From Streptomyces sp. NBC_00376 (lineage in GTDB: Bacteria > Actinomycetota > Actinomycetes > Streptomycetales > Streptomycetaceae), in assembly GCF_036077095.1 (NCBI RefSeq), contig NZ_CP107960.1:3038001-3102000 (forward strand): a stretch of 64,000 bases of DNA, given 5' to 3'. The position numbers and the translations under genes are program-made. Below are positions 59,696 to 64,000 of this stretch, in pieces. Each line of letters opens with the position of its first letter. The first letter of the stretch is position 1. The notes under the pieces were generated by a model. That model had not been told where the DNA came from. It was given only the letters and a program-made list of their open reading frames with translations, and did not search any database.

Positions 59696-61429
59696 TCACG
59701 TGCCGCTTGCGGAGCCGAGCGTCAAAGAGATGGACAGGTCTTTACCACCGCGGGTCAGCTTGAGGTCCAGACGGTCGCCCGGACGGTGCGCGCGGATCTT
59801 CACGATGAGTTCCTCGCCGCTGTGCACCCGCCTGCCACCGACCTCGGTGATGACGTCCCCGGGCCTGATCCCGGCCTTGGCCCCGGGCCCGCCCGGCGTC
59901 ACCGCGGACTTTCCGGCCGCGCCCTTCTCCCCGACCCTGGCGCCGTCCCCGGCGTACTTCATGTCGAGGGTGACACCGATCACCGGGTGGGTGGCCCTGC
60001 CGGTGTTGATCAGCTCCTCGGCGACCCGCTTGCCCTGGTTGATCGGGATGGCGAAGCCGAGGCCGATGGAGCCCGCCTGCCCGCCCTCCTCGGACGCACC
60101 GCTGTCGGCGGCCCGGATGGCGCTGTTGATGCCTATGACATGGGCGTCGGTGTCGACCAGCGGACCGCCGGAGTTGCCGGGGTTGATCGGCGCGTCGGTC
60201 TGCAGCGCGTCGACGTAGCTGATGTCGCTGCCGTCGCCCTTCTCGCCGCCCGCGGTGATCGGCCGGTCCTTGGCGCTGATGATGCCGGAGGTCACGGTGT
60301 TGGACAGGTCGAAGGGTGCGCCGATCGCCACCACGGGGTCGCCGACCTGCACGTTGTCGGAGTTGCCCAGCGGCAGCGGCTTGAGGCCGGAGACCCCGGT
60401 GACCTTGACCACGGCCAGGTCGTAGCCGCTGTCCTTGCCGACGACCTCGGCGCGCGCGGTCTCGCCACCGCTGAACGTGACGGTGATCTCGCCTGCCTGG
60501 CCGGCCGGGGCGACGACGTGGTTGTTGGTGAGGATGTGGCCGGAGCCGTCGAGGACGAAGCCGGTGCCGGTGCCGGACTCGGCGGAGCCGCTGACGTGGA
60601 GGGTGACCACGCTGGGCAGTGCGCTGGCGGCGATGCCCGCGACGCTGTCCGGGGCGCGGCCGCCGCTGCTGCGTCCTGCCTGCGGGAGCTCGACCTGGGT
60701 GAGGCCGCCGTTGCGCTCCATGTAGGCCCCGATGCCGCCGCCGATGCCGCCCGCCACCAGCGCGAGCAGTACCGCGCCGATCAGGAGCGAGCCGCGCCGG
60801 TTCTTCTTGCGGCCGGTGTCGGCCCCGAGCGGCGGGCCCGGGTGGGTGAGCGGCTGCCTGGGCGCGCCCCAGGGGTCGTACTGGAGCCACTGCGTCGACG
60901 CCCCGTGCGGCTGGGGCTGCTGAGGTGTGTGGGGCGGCGGGGGCGTGAAGCCGGCGGGGGCGGGTGAGGCTGGGGCCGACGGTGCGGGGATGGGCGACGT
61001 GGGGATGCCCGCGCCGTTCGTCCCCGCGTACTGCGGGGGTACGGGGGTGCCGTGCGCCGGGGTCGGTACCGGCCGCTGCACGGGTGGTGCGGGAGCCCAG
61101 GGGCCGGGTCCGCCGTAGGGCGGGGTGCTGTACTCGTCGGGCTGGTGCAGCGGCGTCGCGGGCCGCGCGGCCGGTACCTCGGGAGCCGGGGCCGGGGCCG
61201 GGACATCGGCCGTGTGCGTCGCGGGCTCCGTCGTGCCGATCTCAGCCGTCGCTTCCGTCGTTTGCGCCGCCTGCGTCGCGTCCGTCGCCGGAGCCGCGTC
61301 CGCCGGGTCGGCCGTGGGCGCCGCGTCCGCTACGGGGGACGGCTCCTCCGGCGCTGTGCGGGGGGTGCGTCCCGGCGTCGGCCGGCTCCACCACTTCGCC
61401 TTCGGCCCGGTGGACTTCCCGTCTTCCAT
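59696..61429 (-). CDS. htrA: HtrA/DegP-type serine protease with PDZ domain
   Basis: The 577-aa protein has a Pro/Ala/Thr-rich cytosolic N-terminus (about residues 1-205) and one membrane helix (SLLIGAVLLALVAGGIGGGI). The trypsin-like protease domain shows His in TNNHVV, Asp in GYDLAVVKV and Ser in NPGNSGGPLV. A C-terminal PDZ domain (KAGIRPGDVITEVGGRRVH) follows. It should degrade or process misfolded envelope proteins and could release the sigma factor by cleaving the anti-sigma protein. The gene lies downstream of the anti-sigma gene by 110 bp. Confidence 0.95.
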   Translation of the reverse strand: MEDGKSTGPKAKWWSRPTPGRTPRTAPEEPSPVADAAPTADPADAAPATDATQAAQTTEATAEIGTTEPATHTADVPAPAPAPEVPAARPATPLHQPDEYSTPPYGGPGPWAPAPPVQRPVPTPAHGTPVPPQYAGTNGAGIPTSPIPAPSAPASPAPAGFTPPPPHTPQQPQPHGASTQWLQYDPWGAPRQPLTHPGPPLGADTGRKKNRRGSLLIGAVLLALVAGGIGGGIGAYMERNGGLTQVELPQAGRSSGGRAPDSVAGIAASALPSVVTLHVSGSAESGTGTGFVLDGSGHILTNNHVVAPAGQAGEITVTFSGGETARAEVVGKDSGYDLAVVKVTGVSGLKPLPLGNSDNVQVGDPVVAIGAPFDLSNTVTSGIISAKDRPITAGGEKGDGSDISYVDALQTDAPINPGNSGGPLVDTDAHVIGINSAIRAADSGASEEGGQAGSIGLGFAIPINQGKRVAEELINTGRATHPVIGVTLDMKYAGDGARVGEKGAAGKSAVTPGGPGAKAGIRPGDVITEVGGRRVHSGEELIVKIRAHRPGDRLDLKLTRGGKDLSISLTLGSASGT

Positions 61430-61539
61430 GCTCTCCCCGCAACTGCCGCAACTGACCTCTGCACGCCCCGGCAGGGGCGTCCCTCCCGGAACTGCTCCCG
61501 GAATTCAACCAGGTTTGCGAATGCTTGCGCAGACCCCGG

Positions 61540-62571
61540 TCAGCGCCGGACGGAAAGCGGCAGACCAAGATCGTCGGGGGTGGGGAGGGCCGAGGCCGAC
61601 GACTGCGCCCAGGGCGGTGGTGACGACTGCGTCCCGGACGGTGGCACGGAGGGCACCGGGGACTGCGCGGCAAGCCGCCCGAACACCTGGGCGAAGAGCG
61701 GGGTGGTGCCGGTCGGTCGTATCAGCGGCGGCGCGGACATATTGGTCAGGACGGGTGTGGCATAGGGGTTCCCTGCGAGGCTCGCGGTGGAGAGCCCCAC
61801 GGGAGTGGCGGAGGGCACCGCCGGTGCGACGCTCGCCGCGGTCGACGGGGCGACGGCGATCGAGCGCTCGCCCGATCCCCGCGTGGCGAGCGTGCCGTGG
61901 CCGCCGGTGGAGCGGCGGCCGGCCGGGCTGCCGCCCTCACCGCGCGAAGGCACGTCGAGCGGGGTCACCGCGTTTCCGCCGCCCGTGGCCCGGGCCGCGG
62001 GGCTGGGGCCCGCACCGGTGGGCAGGGCACCGCCGAGGGCGATGGCCGCCAGTGAGACGGCGCTCGCCGCCGCGAAGGCGAATCTCCGGCCGCGCCAGGG
62101 CGACCGCTCGCCCTCCCGGCCCGCCTCATGGATCCGGAAACCGGAACGGGAGGACCCGCCCGGCAGTACGGCCGTCGAGCCGTGCGGGGTCGGGAGGAAG
62201 CCGAAGCCGCCGAGCGGCCGGCTCCCCGGCGAGTCCGGGCGGCTGCCGGACGGCTGGATCACGGGGAAGAGCCCGTCGCCGAAGCGCCCGGAGCCGCCGA
62301 ATGGTCTGTCCGGGCCGTCGTCGTCACCCCCCGGCCCCCCGGGAAGGCCCTGCAGCCGGGCGAGGAAGCCCTCGGACGGCGACGGCGGGGCGGACTGGGC
62401 GAAGACACTCTTCAGGCGACGCTGCGCCGCGGCCTCGGCCTTGCACTTGGCGCAGGTCGCGAGGTGGGCGAGCACCCGCTCACGGGCGTCGTGTTTCAGC
62501 TCGCCGTCGACAAGCGCGGCGAGGCGGTCCCCCAGGTGTTGTTCCGCGGGGGTCGGACCTGTGCCACTCAC
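61540..62571 (-). CDS. zinc-type anti-sigma factor (RseA-like), long
   Basis: The 343-aa protein has an N-terminal ZAS motif ([15 protein letters not shown]-x3-C-x2-C, about residues 34-41) that binds the ECF sigma factor. Low-complexity Gly/Pro/Ser sequence follows, then one membrane helix near residues 165-185 ([20 protein letters not shown]). The extracytoplasmic region is Pro/Ser/Thr-rich. It is longer than the roughly 150-aa mycobacterial RseA, with most of the extra length outside the membrane. The GTG start overlaps the sigma-factor stop (GTGA, four bases), the usual sigma/anti-sigma coupling. Confidence 0.9.
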   Translation of the reverse strand: MSGTGPTPAEQHLGDRLAALVDGELKHDARERVLAHLATCAKCKAEAAAQRRLKSVFAQSAPPSPSEGFLARLQGLPGGPGGDDDGPDRPFGGSGRFGDGLFPVIQPSGSRPDSPGSRPLGGFGFLPTPHGSTAVLPGGSSRSGFRIHEAGREGERSPWRGRRFAFAAASAVSLAAIALGGALPTGAGPSPAARATGGGNAVTPLDVPSRGEGGSPAGRRSTGGHGTLATRGSGERSIAVAPSTAASVAPAVPSATPVGLSTASLAGNPYATPVLTNMSAPPLIRPTGTTPLFAQVFGRLAAQSPVPSVPPSGTQSSPPPWAQSSASALPTPDDLGLPLSVRR

Positions 62572-63329
62572 GCCGTTCCGCCCTCCCCTGCCAGGATCGC
62601 GCCCGCCAGCGAGCGCTGCTCGGCACGGGCCTCGGGCGAGCGGTGCTTCAGGGCCTTGCGCAGGTGCGAACGGCCGCGGTGGATGCGGCTGCGCACGGTG
62701 CCGAGCTTCACGCCCAGCGTCGCGGCGATCTCCTCGTACGAAAGACCCTCGATGTCGCAGAGCACGACGGCGGCACGGAATTCGGGCGCGAGGGTGTCCA
62801 GCGCCTGCTGGACGTCCGCGTCGAAGTGGGTGTCGTTGAAGACCTGCTGCGGGGACGGCTCACGGCTCGGCAGCCGCTCGGCGGCGTCGTCGCCGAGGGA
62901 GTCGAAGCGGATCCGCTGCTTACGACGGACCATGTCCAGGAACAGGTTGGTCGTGATGCGGTGCAGCCAGCCCTCGAAGGTGCCCGGTGTGTAGGTCGAC
63001 AGCGACCGGAACACCCGGACGAAGACCTCCTGGGTGAGGTCCTCGGCATCGTGCTGGTTGCCCGTCAGACGGTAGGCCAGGCGATAGACCCGGCCGCTGT
63101 GCGTGCTGACGATCTCTTCCCATGAGGGTGGCGTCCACGCCTGGGAGTCCGCGTCTGAGGCGAAGGTCGCGGTCGGTGCGGAGTCGTTGGAAGAACGGTC
63201 AGCAATGTAGGTCACGGATTTCGGCTCACCCGCCGACCTGAGAAAGCGCCGCAGCACTCCTCCCCGATCCACAGGCGCAGCCGCACCTCCCCTATCGGCT
63301 CTGGTGGTGTCCAGTGGAGTCCCTACCAT
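62568..63329 (-). CDS. sigE: ECF sigma factor (mycobacterial SigE type)
   Basis: The 253-aa ECF sigma factor has region 2 ([34 protein letters not shown]), a linker, and region 4 with [33 protein letters not shown] 63329 has GAGGTGG four to six bases upstream; the frame continues to 63509 without such a signal. The symbol follows the M. tuberculosis gene (Rv1221); the different S. coelicolor sigE should not be confused with it. It is co-transcribed with the anti-sigma gene, then htrA and tatB, so envelope stress is the likely input. Confidence 0.92.
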   Translation of the reverse strand: MVGTPLDTTRADRGGAAAPVDRGGVLRRFLRSAGEPKSVTYIADRSSNDSAPTATFASDADSQAWTPPSWEEIVSTHSGRVYRLAYRLTGNQHDAEDLTQEVFVRVFRSLSTYTPGTFEGWLHRITTNLFLDMVRRKQRIRFDSLGDDAAERLPSREPSPQQVFNDTHFDADVQQALDTLAPEFRAAVVLCDIEGLSYEEIAATLGVKLGTVRSRIHRGRSHLRKALKHRSPEARAEQRSLAGAILAGEGGTA

Positions 63330-63511
63330 AGCCACCTCGCCCGTTAGCTCCGGATAAGCCTTTTTCCTGCTGGGGCCGGGGATCGCCCCGGGAACCGCCG
63401 GCCCGTGGCTCCCGGACCCGATCCGCGGGCCGATTCCACAGGCTCTCCCCTGCCTCTCCATAACGCCCGGTCCCATCTGCGGGTTCCCGGGTGCAGCGGA
63501 TACAGTCACCG

Positions 63512-64000
63512 TTGCGCCAACTACGGGGACAGGAGAGGGTCATTACCGCCAACCGGCAGACGAGCTGGGCGTTCGCCGACGCCTTTGTCGCCGAGGACGA
63601 AGCACTGCACTGGGCCCGGGACCGGGCCCGGGAGGCGGGGCTCCGCTCGGTGTCGCCAGGTACCGGCGCCGCGCTGCGCCTGCTCGCTGCCACGACGGAC
63701 GCGAAAGCGGTGGCCGAAATCGGTACCGGGACCGGCGTGTCCGGTCTCTATCTGCTGCACGGAATGCGGCCCGACGGCGTGCTGACCACGGTCGACCCGG
63801 AGCCCGAGCGCCAGCAGTTCGCCCGCGAGGCCTTCCGGGCCGCCGGGTTCGCCGCCAACCGTGCCCGCTTCATTCCCGGCCGCGCCCTGGACGTACTGCC
63901 CCGGCTCGCGGACGGCGGATACGACCTCGTGTTCTGCGACGGCGACCGGCTGGAGAGCCTGGACTGCCTCGCTGAATCGTTGCGCCTGCTGCGCCCCGGC
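63512..64000 (+). CDS. O-methyltransferase (class I SAM), 3' truncated by window end
   Basis: The frame runs off the window. It shows a [21 protein letters not shown]-terminus, SAM motif I ([15 protein letters not shown]), the acidic TTVDPEPER, and VFCDGD, as in family 3 O-methyltransferases. Starts TTG 63512, GTG 63491 or ATT 63542 are all in frame; AGGAG at 63531-63535 fits ATT best, while family members I recall begin near TTG ([15 protein letters not shown]). It is divergent from sigE, as Rv1220c is from Rv1221. Substrate unknown. Confidence 0.85.
   Translation, partial: MRQLRGQERVITANRQTSWAFADAFVAEDEALHWARDRAREAGLRSVSPGTGAALRLLAATTDAKAVAEIGTGTGVSGLYLLHGMRPDGVLTTVDPEPERQQFAREAFRAAGFAANRARFIPGRALDVLPRLADGGYDLVFCDGDRLESLDCLAESLRLLRPG

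Overview
This 64 kb window is chromosomal DNA from a Streptomyces or a very close relative. GC is very high throughout, GTG starts are common, intercistronic gaps are short, and many families are typical of actinobacteria (WblC, mycoredoxin, AdnAB, DUF3152, DUF3107, DUF6758, a SigE/RseA/HtrA/TatB block). I see no rRNA, tRNA, CRISPR array, insertion sequence or phage gene. The window opens in an intergenic region and ends inside an O-methyltransferase gene.

Layout. (1) 0.1-18.7 kb is a stress and genome-maintenance block: ThiF-like protein, ABC1 kinase, the antibiotic-response regulator wblC with a long attenuator leader, helicase uvrD2, mycoredoxin, nudC, an M20 dipeptidase, a gene split by an in-frame TGA, the helicase-nuclease pair adnB/adnA and an alkyltransferase-like protein. 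The order matches the M. tuberculosis Rv3197-Rv3204 region as I remember it. (2) 18.9-25.3 kb encodes a large membrane protein fusing a degenerate kinase-like domain to a flippase-like domain, then two paralogous secreted lipoprotein aminopeptidases. (3) moeZ (25.4-26.5 kb) is followed by about 11 kb that looks accessory: a PelF-type exopolysaccharide locus (glycosyltransferase, polytopic membrane protein, 19-codon leader ORF, sugar epimerase, spherulin-4/GH135-like protein) and a complete dipeptide/nickel-type ABC importer operon. (4) 38-45.4 kb returns to conserved actinobacterial order (DUF3152, hydrolase, TetR, DUF3107, ferritin-like protein, DEAD-box helicase). (5) 45.5-55.1 kb holds mostly single genes: hydrolase, NYN nuclease, MarC, PHP phosphoesterase, MFS transporter, suppressor-of-fused protein, CorA, lipoprotein. 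(6) 55.3-64 kb holds the MgtE-N/CBS protein, DUF1003 protein, Mrp, then tatB, htrA, rseA-like anti-sigma and sigE on the minus strand, with a divergent O-methyltransferase. This matches Rv1220c-Rv1239c of M. tuberculosis.

How the genes work together. UvrD2, AdnAB and the alkyltransferase-like protein form a DNA-repair group. WblC, mycoredoxin and the SigE block form stress-response modules. CorA, the MgtE-N/CBS protein and DUF1003 suggest divalent-cation homeostasis. The most interesting candidate system is the PelF / epimerase / spherulin-4 locus. It recalls both bacterial Pel clusters and the fungal galactosaminogalactan cluster, and it lies between genes (moeZ and the DUF3152 gene) that are neighbours in mycobacteria.

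Regulation is visible in the sequence: the wblC attenuator, several short coupled or upstream ORFs, apparently leaderless genes, and strong bidirectional terminators between convergent genes. Starts were chosen by ribosome-binding site and family conservation. Functional statements rest on motif recognition only; no database search was run.
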